A DNA stretch of 64,000 nt from an uncultured Polaribacter sp. (GTDB lineage: Bacteria > Bacteroidota > Bacteroidia > Flavobacteriales > Flavobacteriaceae), in contig NZ_CANMBY010000001.1 of assembly GCF_947496195.1 (NCBI RefSeq), forward strand, positions 186,001-250,000, in the 5' to 3' direction. Of the stretch, positions 1-9,333 are shown piece by piece (position 1 is the first letter of the stretch; each line of letters starts with the position of its first letter). The notes beneath the pieces are model-generated. The model searched no databases, was not told the DNA's origin, and saw only the letters and a program-made list of their open reading frames with translations. The position numbers were made by a program, and so were the translations under genes.

Positions 1-31
1 CTGGGTCTAATCCCTCCACCTTTCTTGATAA
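1..31 (-). promoter_or_regulatory. SAM-I riboswitch, 5' part (cut by window edge)
   Basis: Read on the minus strand, positions 31 to 1 give TTATCAAGAAAGGTGGAGG followed by GATTAGACCCAG. This is the conserved 5' block of the SAM-I (S-box) aptamer: the kink-turn strand, then GGTGGAGGGA, then the start of the P3 region. The rest of the aptamer and the controlled gene lie outside the window. In this phylum SAM-I leaders usually precede methionine-synthesis genes, so the next gene to the left is inferred to be one of these. The match covers only about a third of the aptamer. Confidence 0.82.
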
Positions 32-62
32 CATTTCAATAAGTTATTGAACTTTGTGAGTA

Positions 63-96
63 CAAATATTGCAACAGAAAAATTTAATATCCAAAT
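63..96 (-). promoter_or_regulatory. Promoter for the leftward SAM-I leader
   Basis: On the minus strand ATTTGG (96-91) is followed after 20 bases by AATATTTG (70-63). This is one base off the Bacteroidetes -7 consensus TAnnTTTG with a good -33 element. It would start transcription about 25 bases before the SAM-I core. Confidence 0.55.
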
Positions 97-180
97 AAAA
101 AGAAGTTAATTTTATTTTAATTATCGATTTCAATTAATTTTAATACATTTTTTAAAGTATCTATAAATTTTAGTTAAAAA

Positions 181-213
181 TTCGTTTCGTTTTAGAATTA
201 TCACTTAAATTTG
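181..213 (+). promoter_or_regulatory. metK promoter
   Basis: TAAATTTG at 206-213 matches the Bacteroidetes -7 element TAnnTTTG exactly. TTCG at 181-184, 21 bases upstream, is a weak -33 element. The predicted start is near 219, just before the SAM-II-type aptamer, giving a leader of about 125 bases before metK. Confidence 0.6.
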
Positions 214-226
214 CAGTCGAATTTAA

Positions 227-276
227 GAGGAAAAATTTGAACTGATTGCAACCTCAATAAAAAATGCTAAAGCAGT
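227..276 (+). promoter_or_regulatory. SAM-II-type riboswitch upstream of metK
   Basis: The leader has the landmarks of the SAM-II (SAM-alpha) pseudoknot in order: P1 strand GAGG (227-230), the ATTTGAACTGATTGCA block (235-250), P1 partner CCTC (252-255), the A-rich AATAAAAAATGCTAAAGC stretch (256-273), and CAGT (273-276), which can pair with ACTG (241-244) to close the pseudoknot. The order and the TTGCA and GCTAAA blocks match the SAM-II consensus known from alphaproteobacteria. SAM-V is a close structural relative and cannot be excluded. SAM binding would be expected to repress metK, whose product makes SAM. Confidence 0.82.
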
Positions 277-344
277 AATTTCCTACTTCTTTTAGCGACA
301 AAGCAATCATTTTTAAATAAAAACAATTAAAATAAAATTGAATT

Positions 345-1601
345 ATGTCGTATTTATTTACTTCAGAAAGTGTATCAGAAGGACATCCAGATAAAGTAGC
401 AGACCAAATCTCTGATGCTTTAATAGACAATTTTTTAGCCTTTGATAAAACTAGTAAAGTGGCTTGTGAAACTTTAGTAACTACTGGTCAAGTTGTATTA
501 GCTGGTGAAGTTAAATCTGATACTTATTTAGATGTTCAAAAAATAGCTAGAGACGTTATTAATAAAATAGGATATACTAAAGGGGAATATATGTTTGATG
601 GTAATTCATGTGGAGTATTGTCTGCCATTCATGAACAATCACCAGATATTAATCAAGGAGTAGATAAAGCAAACCCAGAAGAACAAGGTGCTGGAGACCA
701 AGGTATGATGTTTGGTTATGCAACAGATGAAACTGAAAACTATATGCCTTTAGCCTTAGAGTTGTCTCATAGATTATTAAAGGAATTAGCAGAAATACGA
801 AGAGAGAATAAAGACATTACTTACCTTAGACCAGACGCAAAAAGTCAGGTAACTATTGAGTATTCTGATGATAATATCCCTCAAAGAATTGATGCCATAG
901 TAATTTCTACACAACATGATGATTTTGACAAAAGTGAAGCAGTAATGTTAGCAAAAATCAAAAAAGATATTGTTGAAATTTTGATTCCAAGAGTTATTGC
1001 AAAGTTACCTGCTCATATTCAAAAATTATTCACAGACGACATTACTTATCATATTAATCCCACAGGAATTTTTGTAATTGGTGGTCCTCATGGAGATACT
1101 GGCTTAACAGGTCGTAAAATTATTGTAGATACATATGGAGGTAAAGGCGCACATGGTGGAGGTGCTTTTTCTGGAAAAGATCCAAGTAAAGTAGATAGAT
1201 CTGGCGCTTATGCAACAAGACATATTGCAAAAAACTTGGTAGCTGCTGGTCTTTGTAAAGAAGTATTGGTACAAGTTTCTTATGCCATTGGTGTAGCAAA
1301 ACCAACAAGTATACATGTAGATACTTACGGAACTGCAACTGTTAATTTAACAGATGGAGAAATTAGTAAAAAGGTAGAAGAGATTTTTGATATGCGTCCT
1401 TACTTTATAGAACAACGCCTTAAATTAAGAACACCTATCTATTCTGAAACTGCTGCTTATGGACATATGGGAAGAACTCCAGAGGTAAAAACAGTTACTT
1501 TTACAAATCCAATGGGAGAAACTGTTTCTGAAGAAGTAGAAACCTTTACTTGGGAAAAATTAGATTATGTAGATAAAGTTAAACAAGTTTTTCAACTTTA
1601 A
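345..1601 (+). CDS. metK: S-adenosylmethionine synthase
   Basis: Makes S-adenosylmethionine from methionine and ATP in the cytoplasm, with release of phosphate and pyrophosphate. The 418-residue protein has the family signatures: GHPDK at 13-17, the hexapeptide region [11 protein letters not shown] at 115-125, and the glycine-rich [16 protein letters not shown] at 271-286. It is about 30 residues longer than the E. coli enzyme, as is usual in Bacteroidetes. The ATG at 345 is the only start that puts the conserved [11 protein letters not shown] at the N terminus. It is a single-gene unit with its own promoter, a SAM-II-type leader and a strong terminator, so feedback control by its own product is likely. 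Confidence 0.97.
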   Translation: MSYLFTSESVSEGHPDKVADQISDALIDNFLAFDKTSKVACETLVTTGQVVLAGEVKSDTYLDVQKIARDVINKIGYTKGEYMFDGNSCGVLSAIHEQSPDINQGVDKANPEEQGAGDQGMMFGYATDETENYMPLALELSHRLLKELAEIRRENKDITYLRPDAKSQVTIEYSDDNIPQRIDAIVISTQHDDFDKSEAVMLAKIKKDIVEILIPRVIAKLPAHIQKLFTDDITYHINPTGIFVIGGPHGDTGLTGRKIIVDTYGGKGAHGGGAFSGKDPSKVDRSGAYATRHIAKNLVAAGLCKEVLVQVSYAIGVAKPTSIHVDTYGTATVNLTDGEISKKVEEIFDMRPYFIEQRLKLRTPIYSETAAYGHMGRTPEVKTVTFTNPMGETVSEEVETFTWEKLDYVDKVKQVFQL

Positions 1602-1624
1602 AATCATAAATAGTATTACAAAAC

Positions 1625-1654
1625 AAGCCTTTAGAAATTCTAAAGGCTTTTTTT
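1625..1654 (+). terminator. Rho-independent terminator of metK
   Basis: An 11-bp perfect stem (1625-1635 with 1639-1649) contains GCCTTTAGA and its complement, and is followed by a run of T to 1654. Confidence 0.9.
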
Positions 1655-1746
1655 ATGTTAATTATTTTTTTTGCTTTAACAATTTATTAAGAATTCTGCC
1701 TTTTTAGTTTCCGTAATTTCGGGGGCAATTCAAACATAAATTAATT

Positions 1747-4254
1747 ATGACAAAAAAAGTACTATCGCAACTTCTTTTAGTTGCATTCGTTTTTGCTTTT
1801 TCTTTAGATGCTGAGGCTCAAAAAAAGAAGAAAAGAAGTAAAAAAGATGATAAAAAAGCTGTGGCTGTAAAACCAAAGCCAAAACCTAAACCTAAAAAAG
1901 GTGCAATACAACCTTATGGTAAAGTGGTAACTAAAGACATGAAGACTGATGATGGTCTTTTTAAAGTGCATTCAAAAGACAATGCTTACTTATTTGAAAT
2001 TCCGGATTCTTTATTAGAAAGAGAAATGTTAATGGTTACAAGAATTGCTAAAACTGCAAGCGGAATTGGTTTTGGTGGTGGAAAAACTAACACACAAGTT
2101 TTACGTTGGCAACGTAAAGACAAACAAGTTTTATTAAGAATTGTATCTCATCAAGTAGTTGCAGATACTATTTTACCAGTTCATGAAGCTGTAGTAAATT
2201 CTAACTTTGAACCTGTTTTATATTCTTTTCCTATAAAAGCTTATAATAAAGACACTACTGGTGTTGTTATAGACGCTACTAAATTATTAACAGAAGATAT
2301 TAAGCCATTAGGTTTCCCTCAATCTTACAGAACTAGATATAGAGCAACTCGTTTAGATAAGTCTAGATCTTACGTAGAAAGAGTAAGTAGTTACCCAGAA
2401 AATATTGAATTACGTCATGTAAAAACTTATTTTGCATCTAACCCACCAAGTAATCGTAGTGTTGGTTCTATTTCTGTAGAAATGAGTAACTCTATGATTT
2501 TATTACCTAAGGTACCTATGAAACGTCGTTATTTTGACGAACGTGTTGGATGGTTTGCTAGAGGACAAACTGATTATGGTTTAGACGCTCAGAAAAGTAA
2601 AACTGTAACTTACTTAGACAGATGGAGATTAGAAGTAAAAGATGAAGATATTGAGAAGTTTAAGAGAGGAGAATTAGTAGTACCAAAAAAACAAATTGTT
2701 TACTATATAGATAGAGCTACACCAGAAGTGTGGAGAAAGTATATAAAGCAAGGTATAGAAGATTGGCAAGTTGCTTTTGAAGCCGCTGGTTTTAAAGAAG
2801 CTATTATTGCAAAAGATCCACCAACAAAAGAAGAAGATCCAGACTGGTCTCCAGAAGATGTTCGTTATTCTGTTGTTAGATATTTAGCTTCTCCAATTCC
2901 AAATGCAAACGGACCTCACGTAAGTGACCCACGTTCTGGAGAAATTTTAGAATCTGATATTAACTGGTATCATAATGTAATGTCATTACTAAGAAACTGG
3001 TTCTTTGTACAAACTGCTGCTATTAATCCAGAAGCACAGTCTACTGAATTTAAAGATGAAATTATGGGACGTTTAATTCGTTTTGTATCATCTCATGAAG
3101 TTGGGCATACTTTAGGATTACCTCATAACATGGGAAGTTCTGTAGCTTATCCTGTAGATTCTTTACGTTCTGCAACATTTACAAAAAAATACGGAACAGC
3201 ACCTTCTATTATGGATTATGCTCGTTTTAATTATGTGGCACAGCCAGAAGATAAAGGTGTTGCTTTAATGCCAGATATTGGAGTATATGATAAATATGCT
3301 ATTGCTTGGGGTTATAGACCAATTTTAGACAAAACTGCTAAAGAAGAAAAGCCAATTTTAGATTCTTGGATTTTAGAACATGCTGGAGACCCAATGTATC
3401 GTTTTGGACATCAACAAGCAGGTGGTGTTGTAGACCCTAGTTCTCAAACAGAAGATTTAGGTGATGATGCTATGAAAGCTAGTATGTATGGTATTAAAAA
3501 CCTAAAAAGAATTTTACCTAAATTAGAAGATTGGACTACTAAAAAAGGTGAAACTTACGAAGAAATGGCAACTATGTATGGTCAAGTTTTAGGTCAGTTT
3601 AGTAGATACATGGGACACGTTGCTGCTAATGTTGGTGGTGTTTACGAATACTACAAAACAGCAGACCAAGATGGAGCTGTATATACGCATGTACCAAAAG
3701 ATCATCAAAGAAATGCAGTTAAGTTTTTAAATGAGCAATTATTTAAGACACCAACTTGGATGATTGATAAAAACATTTTTAGTAAAACAGGTTTTTCTGG
3801 AAACATAGAACGTATTAACTCTATTCAAACAAGAGGGTTAAATGGTGTTTTAAGCCCTGGGAAAATGGCACGTATGATTGAAAATGAAACACTTAATGGA
3901 AATGATGCTTATAAAATAACTACATTGTTTTACGATTTAAGAAGAGGTGTTTGGAGTGAGTTATACAATGGAAAAACTATTGATACTTACAGAAGAAACT
4001 TACAAAGAGCTCATATTGAGCGTTTAGATTATTTATTAAACGACGCTAAAAGTCAAAGAGGTTTTAATGCTGGATACTTAAAAAGAAGTACAGTAAACAT
4101 TGACCAATCTGATATTAAAGCTATGGTTCGAGGAGAATTAAATCGTTTAAAAAGAGATATCAAAGCTAATGTTGGTAAAGCAGCAAACACAGTTTCTAAA
4201 TATCACTTACAAGATGCTTTAGCTAGAATAGATATGGCTTTAGATCCAAAATAG
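1747..4254 (+). CDS. Secreted zinc metalloprotease (DUF5117/DUF4953 type)
   Basis: An 835-residue exported protein with a signal peptide ending near AEAQ (about residue 25), then a Lys/Pro-rich linker to about residue 52. It carries the metzincin zinc site HEVGHTLGLPH with H450, E451, H454 and H460, followed by the Met-turn SIMDY around residue 492. The layout fits the large Bacteroidetes zinc-dependent metalloproteases with DUF5117, DUF5118 and DUF4953 segments. It probably cleaves proteins or peptides in the periplasm or at the cell surface; the substrate is unknown. No T9SS sorting tail is visible at the C terminus. It stands alone between two terminators. Confidence 0.88.
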   Translation: MTKKVLSQLLLVAFVFAFSLDAEAQKKKKRSKKDDKKAVAVKPKPKPKPKKGAIQPYGKVVTKDMKTDDGLFKVHSKDNAYLFEIPDSLLEREMLMVTRIAKTASGIGFGGGKTNTQVLRWQRKDKQVLLRIVSHQVVADTILPVHEAVVNSNFEPVLYSFPIKAYNKDTTGVVIDATKLLTEDIKPLGFPQSYRTRYRATRLDKSRSYVERVSSYPENIELRHVKTYFASNPPSNRSVGSISVEMSNSMILLPKVPMKRRYFDERVGWFARGQTDYGLDAQKSKTVTYLDRWRLEVKDEDIEKFKRGELVVPKKQIVYYIDRATPEVWRKYIKQGIEDWQVAFEAAGFKEAIIAKDPPTKEEDPDWSPEDVRYSVVRYLASPIPNANGPHVSDPRSGEILESDINWYHNVMSLLRNWFFVQTAAINPEAQSTEFKDEIMGRLIRFVSSHEVGHTLGLPHNMGSSVAYPVDSLRSATFTKKYGTAPSIMDYARFNYVAQPEDKGVALMPDIGVYDKYAIAWGYRPILDKTAKEEKPILDSWILEHAGDPMYRFGHQQAGGVVDPSSQTEDLGDDAMKASMYGIKNLKRILPKLEDWTTKKGETYEEMATMYGQVLGQFSRYMGHVAANVGGVYEYYKTADQDGAVYTHVPKDHQRNAVKFLNEQLFKTPTWMIDKNIFSKTGFSGNIERINSIQTRGLNGVLSPGKMARMIENETLNGNDAYKITTLFYDLRRGVWSELYNGKTIDTYRRNLQRAHIERLDYLLNDAKSQRGFNAGYLKRSTVNIDQSDIKAMVRGELNRLKRDIKANVGKAANTVSKYHLQDALARIDMALDPK

Positions 4255-4279
4255 TAAAACATTATTTTTACACATTTAA

Positions 4280-4307
4280 AACCTCGCAATTTTGCGAGGT
4301 TTTTTTT
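4280..4307 (+). terminator. Terminator after the metalloprotease
   Basis: A stem of AACCTCGCAA (4280-4289) with TTGCGAGGTT (4292-4301) is followed by a T tract to 4307. Confidence 0.88.
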
Positions 4308-4393
4308 ATAAATAAGTTCTTATATTTAGTGTAGAAGAAACTGAGTAAGTTTTCTTCATAATAATGCTACTACTTATAAAAAATTGAACATAA

Positions 4394-6049
4394 ATGATTG
4401 CTAAATATTACGACTTAAAAAACTTAAAAGGAGATATTACAGGAGGCTTAGTAGCTGGTGTTGTTGCTTTACCTTTAGCCTTAGCCTTTGGTGTACAATC
4501 TGGTTTAGGAGCTATAGCTGGTTTATATGGTGCAATTGCTGTTGGTATTTTTGCTGCTATTTTTGGAGGCACTAAAACACAAGCTAGTGGACCAACAGGA
4601 CCCATGACTGTAGTTTCTGCTGCATTAGTTGCCTCTGCAATTGATATTACAGGTAGTTTACAAGCAGCCATGCCCATAATAGTTGCCACTTTTTTATTGG
4701 GTGGTATTTTTCAAATTGTATTTGGATTCTTAAATATTGCTGGTTATGTAAAGTACTTTCCTTATCCTGTAGTTTCTGGTTTTATGAGTGGTGTAGGTTT
4801 AATTATTATCATACTTCAACTATTTCCATTTGCAGGTTTATCTTCAGCAAAATCGACTTGGTTAGTATTACAAGATTTACCAAGATTATTCACAGATTTT
4901 AATGTTAATGCACTCTTATTAGGTTTATTAACTGTAATTATTTATTACGTTTTTCCTTATATATCTAAAGCAATACCTAGTGCTCTTGTAGCTTTAGTTG
5001 TTGCGTCTGTAGCGAGTTTCTTTTTAAATTGGGATGTACCATTAATTGGAGAAATTCCTTCTGGCTTACCAAGCTTACAAGTAGATGGTATATTTAGTAT
5101 AGACGCAAGTGCTTATTCTCTAATTTTAGAGTATGCAATAGTCTTAGCAGTTTTAGGCTCTATAGATTCATTACTAACATCTGTTATAGCAGATAATATG
5201 ACCAAAACAAAACACAATAGTAATAGAGAATTAATAGGACAAGGAATTGGTAATGCAATAGCAGGTATTTTAGGAGGTATACCAGGAGCTGGTGCTACTA
5301 AAGGAACAGTAATCAATATAAATAGTGGAGGTAAAACAAGACTTTCTGGAACCATACATGGTTTATTTTTATTAGCTGTTTTATTAGGCTTAAGTAAACT
5401 AGCTGCATACATTCCTCTTTCAGTTTTAGCAGGGTTATTAATACCTATTGCATTTAAAATTATAGATGCTAAAGGCTTTAAACACTTATTGGTTGTTCCT
5501 AAATCTGATGCAATAGTACTTATCATTGTGTTATTAATAACCACATTTGGTAGTTTAATTCAAGCAGTTGGTATTGGGTTGCTTTTGGCTTCATTATTAT
5601 TCATGAAACAAGCTAGTGATATTGCAGAAGAAGGATTAGAAGTAGGAACATTAGCTGGGTTTAAAGGGGAGAAACCATGGCAAGATGAACTAGAGTTCTA
5701 TGAAAAATATAAAGACAAAGTCTATATTAAGCACTTGTATGGCCCTTTGTTTTTTGGATTTACTTCTCATTTTCAAGAGGAAATAAAAAACATACCAAAA
5801 GAAGTAAAAGCTTTAATCATTAGAATGGATAGAGTGCCTTATATAGATCAATCTGGTTTATATGCACTTGAAAATGCTATCTTAGATTTAGAACAAAGAA
5901 ATATTATGGTTTTATTAATAGATGTTGATGAACAACCTTGTGATAAATTAAAATCTATTGATATTATTCCTGATTTAATTAGTGAAGACCATATTTTTAA
6001 AACAGTTAATGAAGCTTTTGTTTTTTTAAAAACTGAATTAATAAAATAA
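4394..6049 (+). CDS. SulP/SLC26 family anion transporter
   Basis: A 551-residue inner-membrane protein of the SulP family. It starts with a cytoplasmic stretch and the first helices (GGLVAGVVALPLALAFGVQSG), then the family's glycine-rich FGGTKTQASGPTGPMTVV around residues 55-75, and about 10-12 hydrophobic segments up to residue 410. A C-terminal STAS domain (about 435-550) contains RMDRVPYIDQSGLYAL. Members carry sulfate, bicarbonate or other anions, usually with Na+ or H+; the substrate cannot be read from sequence. A bicarbonate role would suit a marine cell, and a gamma carbonic anhydrase lies 3 kb away, but that link is only a guess. Confidence 0.9.
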   Translation: MIAKYYDLKNLKGDITGGLVAGVVALPLALAFGVQSGLGAIAGLYGAIAVGIFAAIFGGTKTQASGPTGPMTVVSAALVASAIDITGSLQAAMPIIVATFLLGGIFQIVFGFLNIAGYVKYFPYPVVSGFMSGVGLIIIILQLFPFAGLSSAKSTWLVLQDLPRLFTDFNVNALLLGLLTVIIYYVFPYISKAIPSALVALVVASVASFFLNWDVPLIGEIPSGLPSLQVDGIFSIDASAYSLILEYAIVLAVLGSIDSLLTSVIADNMTKTKHNSNRELIGQGIGNAIAGILGGIPGAGATKGTVININSGGKTRLSGTIHGLFLLAVLLGLSKLAAYIPLSVLAGLLIPIAFKIIDAKGFKHLLVVPKSDAIVLIIVLLITTFGSLIQAVGIGLLLASLLFMKQASDIAEEGLEVGTLAGFKGEKPWQDELEFYEKYKDKVYIKHLYGPLFFGFTSHFQEEIKNIPKEVKALIIRMDRVPYIDQSGLYALENAILDLEQRNIMVLLIDVDEQPCDKLKSIDIIPDLISEDHIFKTVNEAFVFLKTELIK

Positions 6050-6073
6050 AAAAGTAAGATAAATTTACTTTTT
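6049..6073. terminator. Weak bidirectional terminator between convergent genes
   Basis: AAAAAGTAA (6049-6057) pairs with TTACTTTTT (6065-6073) across a 7-base loop. It lies between the SulP gene and the convergent hydrolase gene and overlaps the latter's stop codon. Confidence 0.5.
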
Positions 6074-7045
6074 CAATCTAAACTCCATATAAATAGGTAA
6101 ATGGTCTGAGGCTTGACCAAACTCATTTACTACTTTACCAGAAATATATTCAATAGAGTTTTTAGTGTAAAAGATATAGTCTATTCTTTCAAAAGGCTTT
6201 TTAGTATCGAAAGTATTTGGCGGATTTTGAAAATTAAAAGCAGCATTACCTGTTTCTTTCATTGCAAAAATCTTTTGAATAATGGCTTGATAATCTCTAG
6301 CTCTAGAATTAAAATCACCTAATAAAATAGTTGGATAATCTTGTGCATATTTATTATAAATACCCAAAACTTTCTCAAACTGTTGTACTCTTGTATTTTT
6401 ATCAAAAGCCTCTAAATGAATGTTAATTACAACAACCTCTTTATCATTCAACACAACCTTTACTATCTGTGCTAAACGTTCTAAATAAAAGGCATCTCTA
6501 TAAAATGGTTCGCTTTCTACTCTTTGTAAAACAATTCTTTCTTGATCTTTTAAAGGATATTTGCTAAGTATAGATTGGCCTGAAATTACTTTTCCAAAAT
6601 GCATGCTTGGTGGCCAATAAGGAAAAGGTAAATAACGCTCATCCCAATTAACAGTTCTTGCTCTATAATTATATCCTAATGCTGCAATTTTTTCTTCTTG
6701 ATTTACATGAAAAGATCTTGAAGCATCGTAATCTATTTCTTGAAAAGCTATGATATCTGGATTTATCTTTTTTGTTTCTGTAAGTACTTTTTGTAAATTA
6801 GTATCAAATAAAGATTGTGGTTTAGCTACAGCTCTATTGTTAGTCATGCCACTTAAATAACCAATATTGTAGGTTGCAATACTAAAAATTGAATCATTTT
6901 TAGGTGTAGTAAATTCATCAACAGTTATAATTTTTGCATATTCTTTTTCATCTAAAGTAGATGATGATGCCCAAAAATAAAATACAACTAAGGCTATTAT
7001 TAATAAAACTAATATTCTAAAAAAGTACTTTACAAATTGTTTCAT
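6065..7045 (-). CDS. Endonuclease/exonuclease/phosphatase family protein
   Basis: A 326-residue protein with one N-terminal membrane anchor (residues about 9-27) and an EEP catalytic domain outside. The fold's motifs appear in order: ATYNIGYL, DIIAFQEID (metal-binding Glu), VINIHLEAF, LLGDFNSR and the C-terminal SDHLPIYMEF with the Asp-His pair. Relatives cut DNA, phosphoinositides or sphingomyelin, so the substrate is open. Its ATG overlaps the stop of the upstream MscS gene as ATGA, so the two are probably translated together. Confidence 0.88.
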   Translation of the reverse strand: MKQFVKYFFRILVLLIIALVVFYFWASSSTLDEKEYAKIITVDEFTTPKNDSIFSIATYNIGYLSGMTNNRAVAKPQSLFDTNLQKVLTETKKINPDIIAFQEIDYDASRSFHVNQEEKIAALGYNYRARTVNWDERYLPFPYWPPSMHFGKVISGQSILSKYPLKDQERIVLQRVESEPFYRDAFYLERLAQIVKVVLNDKEVVVINIHLEAFDKNTRVQQFEKVLGIYNKYAQDYPTILLGDFNSRARDYQAIIQKIFAMKETGNAAFNFQNPPNTFDTKKPFERIDYIFYTKNSIEYISGKVVNEFGQASDHLPIYMEFRLKK

Positions 7046-8697
7046 AAGTTTTCTGGTATATTTTCTGGTGGTTTATCATTTTTAAACTCACTAATCACTT
7101 TAGAGATTGATGACTCTAACCTTGCTTTATCTGTATTGTATTTTGGCGATAAATTTGATTTATCTGGAAACTGCTCTATAGTTACAGTTGTAGAAGGGAA
7201 AGCAAACTCTACTCCTAATTCTGCAGCTAACTTTATAATGGCAATGTGTAATCTGTGTTTAGATGATTGTTCTACACCCCAAGCTAAGCTTTTAAAATAA
7301 ACATTAACCATTATTAATAATGCAGAGTCTCCAAAACCTGTAAATTCTACATTATAAGAATCAGATCTAGTTTCTGGATGCTCTATAACAATTTTACGAA
7401 CTCCATTTACAAAAGCTTCTATTAATTCTGGTGGAGTATCATAACGTAAACCTAAATTGGTATTATATCTTCTGTATAAACGTAAACCTTTATTGTTAAT
7501 TACAATTTCAGACAACTTACTATTAGGTATTTGATAAACAGAAGTATCTGCAGCACGAACTCTTGTAGATCTAAATCCAACTCTTTCTACTGTACCTACA
7601 ACTTCACCAGCTTCAATCCAATCATCTATATGAAAAGGTTTGTCTAAAAAAATCATTATAGTACCTATAAGATTTTTTACAGTGTCTTGAGAAGCTAAAG
7701 CAAATGCTAAACCACCAATGGTAGCTCCAGCAATTAATGTAGTGGTATCTACACCAAATAAATTTAATAATTTAAAAACTCCAATAACAATTACTAAACC
7801 TGTAAAAAAGTTATTTAAAATTGGCACTAATTGATCATCTAGTCTACTATGTGTATTCTCAGTAAATTCTGAATACATCTTCATAACCACCTTTACTAAT
7901 TTTAAGAAGACGTAAATCCAAAATACAGTTTCAACTATATTTAATGCTAAGAATATCCATTTATTAAAAGTGATAGAGAACTGTAAAGAAGGTATAAATA
8001 GTTCAATGATATTTATACAAATCAACAAAGCAATTGGGTGAGCTAATTTTTTTAGTTCATTATCTATATCTTTATTTGAAATGTTTTTTAAAACAGATTT
8101 ATGAATTCTTTGTAAGATAGAAAAAGCAACTTTTTTTACGATGATATAAATAAAGATGTTTAGTATCAACAAAATGATAAATCCTAAAATTTGCCAAATT
8201 TCTATAGACCCTATTTTTTTATGCCCAAATACTGGTATAATTTCTTGAAACTTATCTATGTACCAAGGAAAAACACTATTGTAAATAGCATCTATTTTAG
8301 TAATAGTTTCTCTAGAATAATACCACTTGCCCTCTATTTTTTCTAAATAAATTTCGGGCATTCTATCTGGAAACATAATGTATCTAGATACTGCTGTAAC
8401 TCCAATTGAATCTACATAATTACTATTTATTGGCACCTTAGTAAAGTCTACAAATAAACCTTTACCATCTAAAATTTGTTTAATTTTTATAGCCTTTCTA
8501 ATAGCTTTTTTATTTTCTAAACCATAAATGGTTTTTGCAGATTTATTAGGTTGATAAGAATCTGGTTGTAAAAAGTAAAGATGTGTATTTAAAGTGGCAT
8601 TAGGGTTACTTAAATTTACTTTTACTGTATCTAGTAATTGCTCTTGAGCACTTAATAATAAAGGAAAAAAAAGAAAAAGTAATCTTAGTTTTTTCAT
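7042..8697 (-). CDS. Mechanosensitive ion channel, MscS family
   Basis: An inner-membrane channel expected to open under hypo-osmotic stress. I start it at the ATG at 8697, which gives a signal peptide (MKKLRLLFLFFPLLLSAQ) and 551 residues; the upstream ATG at 8727 would add ten residues before it. A periplasmic N-terminal part of about 150 residues is followed by about five membrane segments and the MscS core: TLIAGATIGGLAFALASQDTV for the pore-lining helix, then DWIEAGEVVGTVERVGFRSTRVR for the beta domain. The N-terminal extension places it with the larger MscS-like channels. It overlaps the EEP-family gene by 4 bases. Confidence 0.9.
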   Translation of the reverse strand: MKKLRLLFLFFPLLLSAQEQLLDTVKVNLSNPNATLNTHLYFLQPDSYQPNKSAKTIYGLENKKAIRKAIKIKQILDGKGLFVDFTKVPINSNYVDSIGVTAVSRYIMFPDRMPEIYLEKIEGKWYYSRETITKIDAIYNSVFPWYIDKFQEIIPVFGHKKIGSIEIWQILGFIILLILNIFIYIIVKKVAFSILQRIHKSVLKNISNKDIDNELKKLAHPIALLICINIIELFIPSLQFSITFNKWIFLALNIVETVFWIYVFLKLVKVVMKMYSEFTENTHSRLDDQLVPILNNFFTGLVIVIGVFKLLNLFGVDTTTLIAGATIGGLAFALASQDTVKNLIGTIMIFLDKPFHIDDWIEAGEVVGTVERVGFRSTRVRAADTSVYQIPNSKLSEIVINNKGLRLYRRYNTNLGLRYDTPPELIEAFVNGVRKIVIEHPETRSDSYNVEFTGFGDSALLIMVNVYFKSLAWGVEQSSKHRLHIAIIKLAAELGVEFAFPSTTVTIEQFPDKSNLSPKYNTDKARLESSISKVISEFKNDKPPENIPENL

Positions 8698-8800
8698 ATT
8701 CAATTTTGTTAAATATACGTTAAACACATAACAAATTTAAACCTTTTAAGAATTATGTTGTCAAAGAATTGAAAATAAAAAATAATTAAACAAGAATATT

Positions 8801-9268
8801 ATGAGAAAATTAGCAAGCATATTAGTTTTAGTTTTTGCCTTTACATTAACTGCAGAAGCACAAAAAATGAGAAATCAAAAAAGACCAAAACTAACTGTAG
8901 AACAACAAACAGATTTAGCTGTAAAAAAAATGACGTTAGCTTTAGATTTAACTGAAAAGCAACAGAATCAAATACAACCTCTTATAAAAGCAAAAGTTTC
9001 TAAAAGAAAAGCAATGATGGAAAAGCGTTTAGAAATGAGAAAAAACAACACTAAACCTACTGCAGATGAAATGTATAAAATGCAAGCAGAACGTTTAGAT
9101 GACCAAATTGCAATGAAAAATAGAATGAAAAATATTCTTAATAAAGAACAATTTGAAAAGTTTGAAAAAATGGCTAGAGGAAGAAAAATGAAAGGGAAAA
9201 AAATGATGAAAAAAAGAGGAGCTATGAAGAAAAGAAAAATGCTAAAAGATCGTAAAGAAGATAACTAA
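8801..9268 (+). CDS. Small exported Lys/Met-rich protein, Spy/DUF4890-like
   Basis: A 155-residue protein with a clear signal peptide ending AEAQ (residue about 20). The mature part is helical and contains an LTEKQQNQIQ segment resembling the LTxxQ repeat of CpxP/Spy periplasmic chaperones, and a second helical stretch near MKNILNKEQFEKFEKM. The last 35 residues are almost all Lys, Arg and Met. Flavobacteria carry many such short proteins, often called DUF4890. The role is unknown; a periplasmic chaperone or stress role is inferred from the weak Spy likeness. It is a single gene between divergent mscS and a bidirectional terminator. Confidence 0.75.
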   Translation: MRKLASILVLVFAFTLTAEAQKMRNQKRPKLTVEQQTDLAVKKMTLALDLTEKQQNQIQPLIKAKVSKRKAMMEKRLEMRKNNTKPTADEMYKMQAERLDDQIAMKNRMKNILNKEQFEKFEKMARGRKMKGKKMMKKRGAMKKRKMLKDRKEDN

Positions 9269-9290
9269 TTTTGGTTGATTGGTTGATTAA

Positions 9291-9324
9291 AAAAGCCCAG
9301 TTTCATCTCTGAAACTGGGCTTTT
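9291..9324. terminator. Strong bidirectional terminator
   Basis: A 15-bp perfect stem, 9291-9305 with 9310-9324 (core GCCCAGTTTCA), has A/T tracts on both sides. It ends the Spy-like gene and the convergent minus-strand unit. Confidence 0.92.
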
Positions 9325-9333
9325 ATTTTTGTA

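Noticed and set aside
1104..1338. Minus-strand ORFs inside metK
   Set aside because: They mirror the coding frame of metK, with odd amino-acid composition and no promoter.
4408..5544. Minus-strand ORFs inside the SulP gene
   Set aside because: They are shadows of the transporter frame, with Pro/Ala-rich nonsense composition.
7037..7300. Plus-strand ORF opposite the mscS 3' end
   Set aside because: It is antisense to mscS, lies across the mscS/EEP junction and has no promoter.
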